The notes under the pieces: generated by a model | The model's input: only the letters and a program-made list of their open reading frames with translations | What the model was told of the DNA's origin: nothing | Database searches by the model: none | Translations under genes and position numbers: made by a program | Shown: positions 7,295 through 16,087 of the stretch, in pieces | Layout of the letters: every line of letters starts with the position of its first letter | Numbering within the stretch: position 1 is the stretch's first letter | DNA from: CBDAPI01 sp964565865 | Lineage (GTDB): Bacteria; Acidobacteriota; UBA6911; RPQK01; CBDAPI01 | Length of the DNA: 64,000 nucleotides | Assembly: GCA_964565865.1 (NCBI GenBank) | Contig: CAZMGM010000004.1 | Span: 1 to 64,000 of the forward strand | Direction of reading: 5' to 3'

Positions 7295-9570
7295 GGCGAG
7301 TGCTTTGACAGAGTCAGTTTCTTGAGCTGGAGTGACGTGTACCTCGCCTCGCCCTCAACGATTTGAATGAACCGGTCAAGGGGCACATCCCGGAAGGTCT
7401 GGGTGAGCCCGGTAGTTGGCCAGAGAATCTCGAGGCTCTCGATTCTGGAGGCTTTTCCAAGGCCAATGGTCTGCCGCAGCGGGTTGGCGCCGAAAGTCCC
7501 GCCGCTGTTGACATGTTTGTAGATGGAGCGTGGTAGGTCGTTTTCGATGATCTGGACCTGAATCCGCGCGCCGATGGCTGATCGATTTGAGCGCACACCC
7601 ACGAGTTGAATTGTAATCCAATGGTTGTCGAATCCAGGATTTTCATACAGGACGTTGCTGTATCCGTCACCTGCGTACGCACCTCCCATCTGCTCGAAAA
7701 CATCCTGGTCTCCATCGTTGTCCAGATCCGCAAAGACAACGCCGTGGCCTTTTTGAAGGTGGCTGAATCCACCCGCCATACTTACGTCCGCGAAGCGTTT
7801 ACCACGCTGATTGCGATACATGGCGTTGGGCATGATACTCCTGTAATCCGGGTAACCGGTACCGAGATAGAAGTCGAGGTAGCCGTCGTTGTCCAGGTCG
7901 CCGAAATTAGAGCCCATGGGTGCCGTAGGATGGATCAGGTTATACTGGCTTGCGACTTCCTCGAAATTACCGTTCCCATCCCCCCGATATAGGCTTGCCA
8001 ATTCGATGTCTAGAGAGATGCCGAGCAAGCTTGACGTCAGGTGTTCGATGCGGGCGGAATAGGCTGACACGTACAGATCCAGAATGCCATCGTTGTTGAA
8101 GTCCCAGAACCAAGCCGGGAAACTGACCTCCGGGCGGTCCACCTTAAGTTTGCCGGCCATCTCTGTAAAAGTCCCGTCACGGTTGTTGTGGTAGAGGCGA
8201 TTGGCGTCCCTGTAATTGGACACGTATAAATCAGGCCAGCGATCCCCATCGTAATCACCCCAGATTACTGACTTTGTGTAACGGTGGTTTTCCACACCCG
8301 CTTTCCCGGCCCGATCTGTAAAGGTCCCATCGCCGTTGTTGTGGAAGAGTTGACAGGGAGCGGATAGCTTCTCCGACAATTCGTTTCCAACGTACAAATC
8401 GAGGTCGCCGTCATTGTCGTAGTCGCCCCAGGACGCCGTTGGACTCGGGTAGTGGACCGCCCCCAAACCCGCAGCGAAAGTCACATCCGTAAATACGCCG
8501 TCACCATTGTTGCGCAGCAAAGAGTTCGGATGTTGCCCTTGTTTCTCGATCCAGGCACCCCGCAGTACCAGGATGTCGACGTTCCCATCGTTGTTGTAGT
8601 CGGCCTGCACCAGGTTCAGCCCACCATATAAACCCCGTAATCCAGCTTCCTTTGTCCGTTCCATGAAGGTGCCGTCCCGGTTATTCTTGAAGTAGCGGAT
8701 CTGCCCGACGGTGTTCCATGTCGACACCACAATGTCGAGATATCCGTCATTGTCAAAATCGTCGGCGATGGCACCTCCGGACAAATCGAATGTGTCCAGA
8801 CCCAGTTCTGGAGCGATGTTTTGGAAACGGGGTATTTGTTCCTCGGATTCAAAGAACTGTGGGGAGAGAAGATACGGCTTCTGCACTTTCTCCGGATAGC
8901 TTCCGACCGTCATATGTGCAATGTTGAGCAGCCATCGAGCAGCCAGGTGAAACGGTTCGCTTGCCGGCGTCGCCTGCAAGGTTTTGGTGAAACTCCAGAT
9001 CGCTCCGCGAGATGGGTCTCGCTCGGTGTGAATAGCTCCTTCCCGGAGGGGCAAAATGCAGCTTTCGGGCGAGCCACGCACACAGCAGTTGCGGGTTTCG
9101 CCCTGCCGCATGTAGGCAACGCCCAGCCAGAAAGTGCTCTCCGCGACTAACTCCGGCGGAGCCTCATCGCGGTTCGCCCGGATCAGCAGAAGCGCTTTTC
9201 TGAGATGAGTGATGGCCTCTGCTTCATGGCCGAGGCGCAGCTCCTCCTGTCCTAATTGCATACGAAGCTGCCACTTCATCCAGTCCGATGCATCGGGAGG
9301 CAGTCCGGTGAGCTGTCTGCGCAGTTCACGAGGCGTGGACTCACCCAGATAGATGTTGTTGTTCGGGGTTGCGTCGGCAATCTGCTGGAGCAGTCTCAGC
9401 ATTCTCTGATGACCCGGTGGCTGAAAGGGAGGGCCTTTCTCAGCATGCACGAAGAGCATACTGCTGGGAACAGGCGCTGCTGAATTAGCGTTGCCAGCGG
9501 CAGCAACTCCCGCAATCGTGCTCACCGCCGATAGCGCAAGGAGAATCGTACCCCAAACTGATCCTCTCAT
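7291..9570 (-). CDS. CRTAC1-like FG-GAP/VCBS repeat protein with ASPIC/UnbV domain
   Basis: A 759-residue secreted protein. A signal peptide (about residues 1-26) is followed by a TPR-like helical region with the CRTAC1-family segment C-C-V-R-G-S-P-E-S-C-I-L-P-L, and then at least seven FG-GAP/VCBS repeats. Each carries a calcium-binding D-x-D-x-D-G-x-x-D loop (for example DFDNDGYLDIVV and DYDNDGDLDLYVG). The C-terminus is an ASPIC/UnbV domain (NHWITIQLVG, then GARIQVQI). These proteins are common in Acidobacteria and Planctomycetes and are thought to act in adhesion or extracellular binding. It is flanked by start/stop overlaps on both sides. Confidence 0.88.
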   Translation of the reverse strand: MRGSVWGTILLALSAVSTIAGVAAAGNANSAAPVPSSMLFVHAEKGPPFQPPGHQRMLRLLQQIADATPNNNIYLGESTPRELRRQLTGLPPDASDWMKWQLRMQLGQEELRLGHEAEAITHLRKALLLIRANRDEAPPELVAESTFWLGVAYMRQGETRNCCVRGSPESCILPLREGAIHTERDPSRGAIWSFTKTLQATPASEPFHLAARWLLNIAHMTVGSYPEKVQKPYLLSPQFFESEEQIPRFQNIAPELGLDTFDLSGGAIADDFDNDGYLDIVVSTWNTVGQIRYFKNNRDGTFMERTKEAGLRGLYGGLNLVQADYNNDGNVDILVLRGAWIEKQGQHPNSLLRNNGDGVFTDVTFAAGLGAVHYPSPTASWGDYDNDGDLDLYVGNELSEKLSAPCQLFHNNGDGTFTDRAGKAGVENHRYTKSVIWGDYDGDRWPDLYVSNYRDANRLYHNNRDGTFTEMAGKLKVDRPEVSFPAWFWDFNNDGILDLYVSAYSARIEHLTSSLLGISLDIELASLYRGDGNGNFEEVASQYNLIHPTAPMGSNFGDLDNDGYLDFYLGTGYPDYRSIMPNAMYRNQRGKRFADVSMAGGFSHLQKGHGVVFADLDNDGDQDVFEQMGGAYAGDGYSNVLYENPGFDNHWITIQLVGVRSNRSAIGARIQVQIIENDLPRSIYKHVNSGGTFGANPLRQTIGLGKASRIESLEILWPTTGLTQTFRDVPLDRFIQIVEGEARYTSLQLKKLTLSKHSP

Positions 9571-9785
9571 CGCAGCCTCCGCTTCAACTGAATCAGGGTG
9601 GAATAGTCCTTGATCAATAACCCTTCAAACACAGTGTGCTGATCGTCACTTCGAAAAATCAATTCTTGCTCGGTCCCATTGAGGGCGTCGGCAACCCAGG
9701 CGCTTTCCACATCAGGCATGGGCAGGGTGACATCACTCTTCGACTCGACTAGGCCGTCTGTGATACCACCCGGGAGGGGATTCAA
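9567..9785 (-). pseudogene. Possible C-terminal remnant of a larger protein
   Basis: A 72-residue frame whose stop overlaps the ATG of the CRTAC1-like gene (ATGA), the arrangement expected of an upstream operon partner. The sequence (D-V-T-L-P-M-P-D-V-E-S-A-W-V, then a tail ending Y-S-T-L-I-Q-L-K-R-R) reads like the final beta-sandwich of a glycosidase-like or other large secreted protein. Just upstream (about 9786-9918) a different frame continues in a compatible style (L-I-P-Y-L-R-M-D-R-V-S-A-S-Q-W-L-S-L-E). I infer a frameshifted, truncated gene. A genuine small protein cannot be excluded, and the family assignment is weak. Confidence 0.3.
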
Positions 9786-9923
9786 ACAACTCTAGCGACA
9801 GCCACTGGCTGGCTGAGACACGGTCCATCCTGAGATAAGGTATCAGAATGGCAGAGTGTAAGCTCACCGTTAACGGCCGGCTTACGTCCCGCCGTTCTGT
9901 TTTTTTTGAGCCAAACAAGTACC

Positions 9924-11615
9924 TCAGTACAGAGCGATCGCTCGGCCCGGCCCACCGTGGGCCCCTCGAATCCTGGGTGAGGCGAAAAGAAAATAGGCCT
10001 TGGGTGGCACGGCTCCCACGTTGGTCACGTACTCAACGCCGACCATCCCACGGCTCCCCAGAGCCCAGTAGGTCATGAGTGCGCTCTTGGGGTCGGCACC
10101 CCCCAGCGTCGGTCCGTCGGTGGCAACGCAGCGCATTCCCTTGTCCGCCAGATAGTGGATGGTTTCCGGTCCGGGTGCCGGCCACCCTTCACGTTTCCCG
10201 TTGAGGGGCTCCGCCATGCAGGCGCCGTCCTGAGGAAACCGCTTGAGAAAGATGTCGCTGTAGCCGCTGTGGAAGATCACAATGCTGCCCGGCTCCAGTT
10301 CCCCCGATCGTTCTTCGTACTGCCTGACGTCATCGGGTCTGATCAGGGGAGAGGCCGGCCAGTCAGACTCACTGGTGGAGCCGATCAGATGTTTCACGTC
10401 GATCACCCGTGCCCAGCCGGACATCTGGGCGAGAGGCACCTTTTCGGTGGTCACGTCGCTGTTCCCGCGTCGGCCGTAGCGCTGTTCGTACTCGGCCAGC
10501 CACTGCTGTACTTGCGGGGCATAACCTCCGTTGTCGAATCCGGCTTCAGGGAGGGTATAAGTCGGCGGGACCAGGTGCGTACCCGTGTGGCTGTCGAAGG
10601 CTCGCACGTGCTGGGGCGGGCTCAGAAGCAGCGGAAGAACGTGCTGGTAGTAAGGATGGCGCGAATTGCCAGTCCCTGCACCCGGCCACCACACCGGCAG
10701 ATCTTCTGCCAGCTGCACAGACAAGTCGATCACCCTTTTCCCACGAGCTGCTGCAATGAGCCACTTGGCCAGAGGGTTTCCGACCACTGCGAAGGCCCGA
10801 ATTTCAGCACCGATGCCTCCTCCGTGCTTGGGGGGCAGGTGAGCATAAAACGCTCCGGTGGGCGGAAGACTCCCCAGATTGGTAAGTCCTTCCGCCCAGT
10901 TCATCTCGTACTTGAGCCCGGCCGCGTGGGTTTCGCGACCCAGCGGAGGCCGCACCGGTGCCATGTTGGGCCCGTCGGTCCCGGCCGTCATGACACCCCC
11001 GCTTCCCAGATAGTCCATCGCCTCCGGAAGGGGCGCGGGCCAGGCCGGTGCCTTTTCATCCACTGGATCGGCCATAAAACGGCGGCCGGCCGGCAGCGGG
11101 AGATAATACTGGTCACTGTAACCGCTCCGGAAAAGCACCACATCGCCGGGGCCCAGCGGCCGGTGCTCCTTTTCCCAGGCCAGTATGTGCTCCTTGAGAA
11201 TCAGAGGGGTTTTGCCGTCGGGAGCGTTGTCCAGAAGCCGGCGCAGGTCAATGACACAGGCTTCTCCTGTGAAGTTCCAGACGGGCACTCGCTCGGGGGT
11301 GATTTGGGCTGTCTGGGCGGAAACTGGACCATGCGACGGAGAATCGAACTGGGTACCAGTGTTTTCGTCCAGGGTAATGAGGTCACTGTTATAAGGACTG
11401 GCTGGTCCGATCTTCAGGTAGTGGTTGATGTGAAAAGGGGGAAACCCTTTGACCCAGTTGCAGGGAAATCCGGATGCCACCAGAAGGGAGAGGTCCACGA
11501 ACTGGACTTTCTCCGGAGGTGTGGGAGGTGCCCCGCCTGCGGACCCTGAGCAGGTGAGCAGGGTCAGTCCGAGAATCAGTAGGCAGCTCACGGTCTTTCT
11601 AATAGTGATTTTCAC
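9924..11615 (-). CDS. Exported double-domain cyclase/kynurenine-formamidase-like protein
   Basis: A 563-residue protein with a lipoprotein-like signal (LILGLTLLTC) and two tandem domains of the cyclase family (PF04199), starting near residues 38 (FVDLSLLVASG) and 294 (VIDLSVQLAEDLP). Each has the supporting segments G-D-V-V-L-F-R-S-G-Y-S-D or its equivalent and A-T/G-T-D-G-P. The family metal-site motif H-x-G-T-H-x-D-x-P-x-H is split between the domains: the first has N85-T-G-T-Q89-F-D91-S-P-S-H95, the second H343-T-G-T-H347-L-V349-P-P-T-Y353. Family members hydrolyse amides or lactones. Whether this one is active is unclear. Confidence 0.8.
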   Translation of the reverse strand: MKITIRKTVSCLLILGLTLLTCSGSAGGAPPTPPEKVQFVDLSLLVASGFPCNWVKGFPPFHINHYLKIGPASPYNSDLITLDENTGTQFDSPSHGPVSAQTAQITPERVPVWNFTGEACVIDLRRLLDNAPDGKTPLILKEHILAWEKEHRPLGPGDVVLFRSGYSDQYYLPLPAGRRFMADPVDEKAPAWPAPLPEAMDYLGSGGVMTAGTDGPNMAPVRPPLGRETHAAGLKYEMNWAEGLTNLGSLPPTGAFYAHLPPKHGGGIGAEIRAFAVVGNPLAKWLIAAARGKRVIDLSVQLAEDLPVWWPGAGTGNSRHPYYQHVLPLLLSPPQHVRAFDSHTGTHLVPPTYTLPEAGFDNGGYAPQVQQWLAEYEQRYGRRGNSDVTTEKVPLAQMSGWARVIDVKHLIGSTSESDWPASPLIRPDDVRQYEERSGELEPGSIVIFHSGYSDIFLKRFPQDGACMAEPLNGKREGWPAPGPETIHYLADKGMRCVATDGPTLGGADPKSALMTYWALGSRGMVGVEYVTNVGAVPPKAYFLFASPRIRGAHGGPGRAIALY

Positions 11616-11656
11616 GATGTACCCTCATAGCTCTGCCGGTTGCCGGTTTCATCAGG

Positions 11657-12715
11657 CTATCCGCTGTCCGTCCCAGGCACCGAAAGTCCCAGCGAATCTG
11701 CCAATTCTACCAGCTCCTGCCACAGCTCATCCGGGATCGGGATCCCCTGCCGCATCCGATCAGAGCGGGTTCGCAGCTCCGGATCCCCGGGGATGAGAAC
11801 TTCCTCGAAACCTGGTGCCGGAGGCACGGCTCGCACCCGTCCTTCCAGGCGGTCGGCACGCTCGGCGTAGTCGGCAAAGGGCTGGAAGAGGTCCGCTCTA
11901 AAAACCATCATGGTGGCGCCAGAACGACTGAAATAAAGCCCTCCTAGATTGCCCTGGGCGAATCGGGAGGTTCCGGTAAAGACTCGAGCCAGCCACTCTG
12001 TTGTCATCAGCAGGGCGTAGCCCTTGTGTTCTCCAAAGGGCAACTGCCCGCCTCCCTCCAGCACGTCATCCGCATTGCGGGTGGGATTTCCGTCCTTATC
12101 GACGATCCAACCTTCAGGTACTTCTTGCTTCGTGCGCTGAGCATTGACGATCTTGACACCCGACGAGGCGGCAGTTGCAAAGTCGAAAAGCATACGAGGC
12201 TCCTGTCCGGCCGGGAAACCCATCGCTATGGGGTTGGTCCCCAGGACAGCGCTGCGGCCTCCGTGGGGGACCACGACGGGGCGGTTCTCAGCGAATCCAC
12301 CTGCCCAGATCATCGAAATCATCTTTTTGGAAGCTGCCATTTCCGCATATTCTCCAACCCGGCCGATATGGTGACTCTCCACCACACCGACCAGCGCCAG
12401 GTCGTGCGCGGCCGCTTTGGCAATAGCCTGCTCCATGGCGAACTTTGCCGCCACCTGACCGAAGGTCCAGTTTCCTCTCACGAGAGCGCTGGTGGCTGTT
12501 TCCCGCTCGATCTCGGGCGCGGCGGCGGGAGCCAGTTCGCCGGCCTGGATGGCGGCTATGTAGCCCGGCAACTGCCACACTCCATGCGTGTCTACGCCGC
12601 TCAGATTGGCCGTGACGAAATGCTCAGCCACAATCCGGGCGTTTGTCTCGCTGGCGTTCGCTGCCACCAGCATTCCGATCACCAGTTCTCTGAGCTCATC
12701 AGCACTTTTCGTCAT
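11657..12715 (-). CDS. Malate/L-lactate dehydrogenase family oxidoreductase (Ldh_2)
   Basis: A 352-residue NAD(P)-dependent oxidoreductase of the MDH/LDH-2 family, which oxidises 2-hydroxy acids such as malate, L-lactate, ureidoglycolate or sulfolactate. Evidence: SGVDTHGVWQLPGY, the catalytic-region His (VVESHHIGRVGEYAEMA), LGTNPIAMGFP and PFGEHKGYALLMTTEWLA. The ATG at 12715 is favoured over the one at 12730 because it has a GAGGG ribosome-binding site about 8 nt upstream. The frame runs open much further upstream but would then overlap the divergent gene at 12779. Its setting between a cyclase and an aldolase suggests catabolism of a hydroxy acid; the substrate is unknown. Confidence 0.85.
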   Translation of the reverse strand: MTKSADELRELVIGMLVAANASETNARIVAEHFVTANLSGVDTHGVWQLPGYIAAIQAGELAPAAAPEIERETATSALVRGNWTFGQVAAKFAMEQAIAKAAAHDLALVGVVESHHIGRVGEYAEMAASKKMISMIWAGGFAENRPVVVPHGGRSAVLGTNPIAMGFPAGQEPRMLFDFATAASSGVKIVNAQRTKQEVPEGWIVDKDGNPTRNADDVLEGGGQLPFGEHKGYALLMTTEWLARVFTGTSRFAQGNLGGLYFSRSGATMMVFRADLFQPFADYAERADRLEGRVRAVPPAPGFEEVLIPGDPELRTRSDRMRQGIPIPDELWQELVELADSLGLSVPGTDSG

Positions 12716-12778
12716 TCTTTGCGCCCTCATAAGGGCTAACAGTACAATAATCTGAGTCAGCCTAAAACCGAGGAATGT

Positions 12779-13510
12779 ATGAAAAGACAAGTTTTCGTGA
12801 CCCTGGTCGTTGTTCTGGGAGTGGGAGTCACCGCCCTTGGAACCAAGAAGTTCTGGGAGGGAAAGGAGTTTTCGGCTTGGAGCAAGAAGGAGATCAAGCA
12901 GATGCTCACAAAATCTCCCTGGGCACGTACTGTGACTATACCATCGGGTGGCATACCCACCCCTAATGTCAATGTTGAGGGCGGGAGCGGCCTTCCGAAA
13001 CGGGTAGCGCCTGGCTCGACGATAGGACCAACCATCATTATGACGGTTCGCTGGTGCAGTGCTTTGCCCATCAAACAAGCCCTGGCAGCCCACCGGTTCG
13101 GGAGTAAGGCGCAGGAAGATGAGGACCTGAAGCGCGAAGAAACCCACTACACGATCGGTCTCACCGGGGCGACAGAGGCTCTGTTTAGCGGTGCTGGCTC
13201 CGAGTCCGAACCCAACCCTGATCCCTGGAAGGCTATAACAGCGCGTCTGAAGGCGGACTCCATCCTGAAGATCTCGGGTCGCGAGCCAATTCAAGCAGTC
13301 GAGATCCAGCTGCGCAACTCTCCCGATCTGGATGTCGTAGATGCCCGGGAAGGGGGAGAGCAACCGGAGATTCTGGTGATGTTCCGGCGCAGCCAGGCCA
13401 TTACGCTCAAGGATAAACAGGTTGAGTTTGTCACCCGGGTGGACCGCCAGAAGGTGAAGAGGAAGTTCAAGTTGAAAGACATGGTCTACAACGGGGAACT
13501 TACCCTCTAG
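12779..13510 (+). CDS. Exported protein of unknown function, Acidobacteria-like
   Basis: A 243-residue protein with an N-terminal signal/anchor (MKRQVFVTLVVVLGVGVTALG) and then a segment W-S-K-K-E-I-K-Q-M-L-T-K-S-P-W-A, a pattern I associate with small secreted proteins of Acidobacteria. I cannot name a domain or function. A GAGGA ribosome-binding site precedes the ATG. It is divergent from the Ldh_2 gene with only 63 bp between them, so both promoters must lie in that short gap. Confidence 0.6.
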   Translation: MKRQVFVTLVVVLGVGVTALGTKKFWEGKEFSAWSKKEIKQMLTKSPWARTVTIPSGGIPTPNVNVEGGSGLPKRVAPGSTIGPTIIMTVRWCSALPIKQALAAHRFGSKAQEDEDLKREETHYTIGLTGATEALFSGAGSESEPNPDPWKAITARLKADSILKISGREPIQAVEIQLRNSPDLDVVDAREGGEQPEILVMFRRSQAITLKDKQVEFVTRVDRQKVKRKFKLKDMVYNGELTL

Positions 13511-13611
13511 CCGAGTTTTACCTTCATTTATAGTTGCCTCGGAAGGTTTTCTGCAGCCTTCCTGGCTCTGGTTAGTTTCGAACGTAGTTTCCGTGGGCTG
13601 CCGGGAGCAGA

Positions 13612-13860
13612 ATTGATCACAGGACTTTCCGTTACTCGCCCCAGCAACTAAAATGACCAGCCAGGCCCCATTCTGACAAGGGACCCCGGCTTCAACAAAA
13701 AGAAGAGAGACATCAATCTCACCCTGTCTGGTAAGCGGACTATAGTCTCGAAAGGAACGCTCATGGAAAATGCTGGAAAGTTAAGAGAGAAATGGCGTCG
13801 CGGGGAGATTCCCATTGGCAGCGGGATCAGCTTCACGGATCCCGCCATATGCGAGGCGCT
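13612..13860. repeat. Long direct repeat, copy B
   Basis: Counterpart of 262..510, collinear without indels. It contains the upstream region and the first 32 codons of the intact HpcH/HpaI aldolase gene. Because the shared 150-bp upstream part is nearly as well conserved as the coding part, the duplication carried the promoter and ribosome-binding site with it. Confidence 0.9.
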
Positions 13861-14560
13861 GGCCAACGTCCTTGATTTTGTGTTTATCGACATGGAGCAC
13901 AATGCACTCTCGCTGGAAACAGTACAGGGTCACATCATGGCAACCAAAGGAACTGATGCAGCGGCTCTGGTCCGAGTGCCCTGGAATGATCCGGTGTTGA
14001 TCAAGCCGGTTCTGGACATTGGGGCGGACGGGATCTGCGTCCCCTTGATTCGCACTGCCGCAGATGCACAACTGGCCGTGCAGGCCTGCATGTATCCGCC
14101 GGATGGGATCCGGGGGTTCGGCCCGCGCCGGCCTCTCAAGTACGGGCTCATCCAGGATATTGACTTTTGCCGGATAGCCAACGAAACAATCCTCGTCATC
14201 GTCCAGATCGAACATATTGATGCCGTCAACAACCTGGATGAGATTCTGGCGGTTCCGGGCCTGGACGCGGTGGTTATCGGGCCTAATGATCTGTCGGGAT
14301 CCATGGGTCTCATGGGACAGACAAACCACCCCGACGTGGTGTCGGCGATTGAGACGACGGTGAACAAGTGCCGCAAGGCAGGAATCTACGTCAGCATTGG
14401 ACTCGCCAACGATCCTGAATTGCTAATCAAGTGGATCGACAAGGGGATGCAGTGGCTGCTAGCAGGAGTGGACTGGGCCCTGCTGATGAAGAGTGTCCTG
14501 GCCGTCTCGACGCGCGTCAGGGAGCATGTTCAAGCTTCTGGTCCCACTGCTGAGGAATGA
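13763..14560 (+). CDS. HpcH/HpaI family aldolase
   Basis: A 265-residue class II (metal-dependent) pyruvate aldolase of the 2-keto-3-deoxy-acid type, which reversibly cleaves a 2-keto-4-hydroxy acid into pyruvate and an aldehyde. The family pattern is clear: DFVFIDMEHNALS, A-L-V-R-V-P-W-N-D-P with the substrate Arg, G-A-D-G-I-C-V-P, YPPDGIRGFGPRR, a metal-ligand Glu in IVQIEHIDAVNNLDEI, and the second ligand Asp in VVIGPNDLSGSMG. An AAAGGA site precedes the ATG. Its stop overlaps the ATG of the Nramp-like gene (ATGA). The natural aldehyde product is unknown. A paralogue is at 27090. Confidence 0.9.
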   Translation: MENAGKLREKWRRGEIPIGSGISFTDPAICEALANVLDFVFIDMEHNALSLETVQGHIMATKGTDAAALVRVPWNDPVLIKPVLDIGADGICVPLIRTAADAQLAVQACMYPPDGIRGFGPRRPLKYGLIQDIDFCRIANETILVIVQIEHIDAVNNLDEILAVPGLDAVVIGPNDLSGSMGLMGQTNHPDVVSAIETTVNKCRKAGIYVSIGLANDPELLIKWIDKGMQWLLAGVDWALLMKSVLAVSTRVREHVQASGPTAEE

Positions 14561-16056
14561 AAATTACCGGTCTCCCGCCTCCCCCGGGTGCCCTGATCTC
14601 CAGGAATCCACTGCAGTGGTTCCGCTACTTTGGCCCCGGAGCCGTCATTGCTTCCGTGACCATCGGCAGCGGTGAACTCGTCTTCCCGTCCCGGGGCGGC
14701 TCGATTTTTGGATACCGGCTGTTGTGGGTCTTTCTGGTCGTAGGATTCCTTAAATGGGTGCTGGCTTATTCCAGCATGCGCCACATGGTGCTGAGCGGGT
14801 CACATCCTCTGGAGAGGTGGGTTTCGCTCCCGGGACCCCGGGGCTGGCTACACCTGTTCCTGCTGGTGTGTTGCCTGTTCACAATGCCGCTGACCTGTGC
14901 TTTTCTGCTTGGCATCCTTGGAACCGCCTGCAGCTGGATCTTCACAGTTGGTGACTACCACTTCTGGGCCTCGATCTGCGTGGCGATCGCCGTCGTCCTC
15001 CTTCTGGTCGGGGGCTATGGCTTTCTCGAGAAGGCCCAAACTGTGATCCTGGCGCTGATGCTGGGCTGCATTCTGGTCGCCATTTTCTATCTCAGCCCTG
15101 ACTGGATCGCAATTGCCAAGGGCCTGGTGCCACAGCCCCTGGGCTATGCCGACTGGTTGTTTACAACGCTACCAGAGATGAGGGGTCGTTCCATCTGGGT
15201 GGAGGTTCTTGTTTATGTGTCTGTGATCGGGGGGACGGCCACCGACTATTTTGCGTACACGTCCTTCCTGCGAGATAAAGGGTGGGGCCGAAGCCAACTG
15301 GGACCGGCCGACAAAGAGCAGTTCGAGCTAATGGCGGATTCGAGCAATCCAGCTCCCAGGCTGTGGCTGCGCGCGCCCTTGGTTGACAGCGTCGTTAGTT
15401 TCGTCGCAGTAGTCGTGCTCTCCTGCGCTTTTTGCATTCTGGGGACCATGGTTTTGAGGCCTCAGCACCTGGTCCCAGAAGGAATCAACCTCTTGAACTA
15501 CCAGGGCGCCTTCCTGACCTCGCTGGCCCCCTGGCTCCTGCCCCTCTATCAGGTGGGGGTGTTCATGGCGTTCTTCGGCAGTATCTACGCTTTACCAGAA
15601 ATCAATTACCGGATCATTTACGAGATCTTTCACTCCGTGCCGCGCTGGCGGGGGCGGGTCCAGCAAGGCAAGTTGAGAGTCGTGGTTTACGGATTGTCGC
15701 TGGGCGGCGGACTGCTGACCCTATGGCTGACGCGGATGTATCCAGGCATCGAGCCTCTGGACCTCTACACGCCGGTGGCAATCTTTACAGGTTTCCTGCT
15801 CACCAGCCTCTATACCCTGGCCAACCCGTGGATGGACTGGCGCTTTCTTCCCGCCCGACTACGGATGCCCGGCTGGTTGGCCGGCGCCAACATCTTCGTG
15901 GCTGTGGTCTTCCTTGTTGCCGGTCTCAAAGCGCTCTGGGACTACGGGCAAGTGGGCGCCTGTCTGACCGTTGCCGTGCCGCTGCTGTCCTGTGGTCTGC
16001 TGGTTATCCCGCTGCGCTTCCTGTTTGAGGACGAGACGCCGCCCGCCGAATCATAA
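14557..16056 (+). CDS. Nramp-like membrane transporter
   Basis: A 499-residue integral membrane protein with about eleven hydrophobic segments. The first reads G-P-G-A-V-I-A-S-V-T-I-G-S-G-E-L-V, the position where classical Nramp Mn/Fe transporters carry D-P-G-N. The absence of that metal-coordinating motif places it with divergent Nramp-related proteins, some of which move Mg2+ or have unknown cargo. The overlap with the aldolase stop codon (ATGA) indicates co-translation. The carrier could supply the aldolase's divalent metal or import its substrate; both are inferences. Confidence 0.78.
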   Translation: MKITGLPPPPGALISRNPLQWFRYFGPGAVIASVTIGSGELVFPSRGGSIFGYRLLWVFLVVGFLKWVLAYSSMRHMVLSGSHPLERWVSLPGPRGWLHLFLLVCCLFTMPLTCAFLLGILGTACSWIFTVGDYHFWASICVAIAVVLLLVGGYGFLEKAQTVILALMLGCILVAIFYLSPDWIAIAKGLVPQPLGYADWLFTTLPEMRGRSIWVEVLVYVSVIGGTATDYFAYTSFLRDKGWGRSQLGPADKEQFELMADSSNPAPRLWLRAPLVDSVVSFVAVVVLSCAFCILGTMVLRPQHLVPEGINLLNYQGAFLTSLAPWLLPLYQVGVFMAFFGSIYALPEINYRIIYEIFHSVPRWRGRVQQGKLRVVVYGLSLGGGLLTLWLTRMYPGIEPLDLYTPVAIFTGFLLTSLYTLANPWMDWRFLPARLRMPGWLAGANIFVAVVFLVAGLKALWDYGQVGACLTVAVPLLSCGLLVIPLRFLFEDETPPAES

Positions 16057-16087
16057 ACCGGACTCTTCCTTCAACTTTCAACCTTCT

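Noticed and set aside
10155..11549. 464-codon plus-strand frame
   Set aside because: It lies antisense to the double cyclase gene, has composition typical of a mirrored frame (many His, Gly, Arg, Pro), and lacks any motif. The minus-strand gene has clear family signatures.
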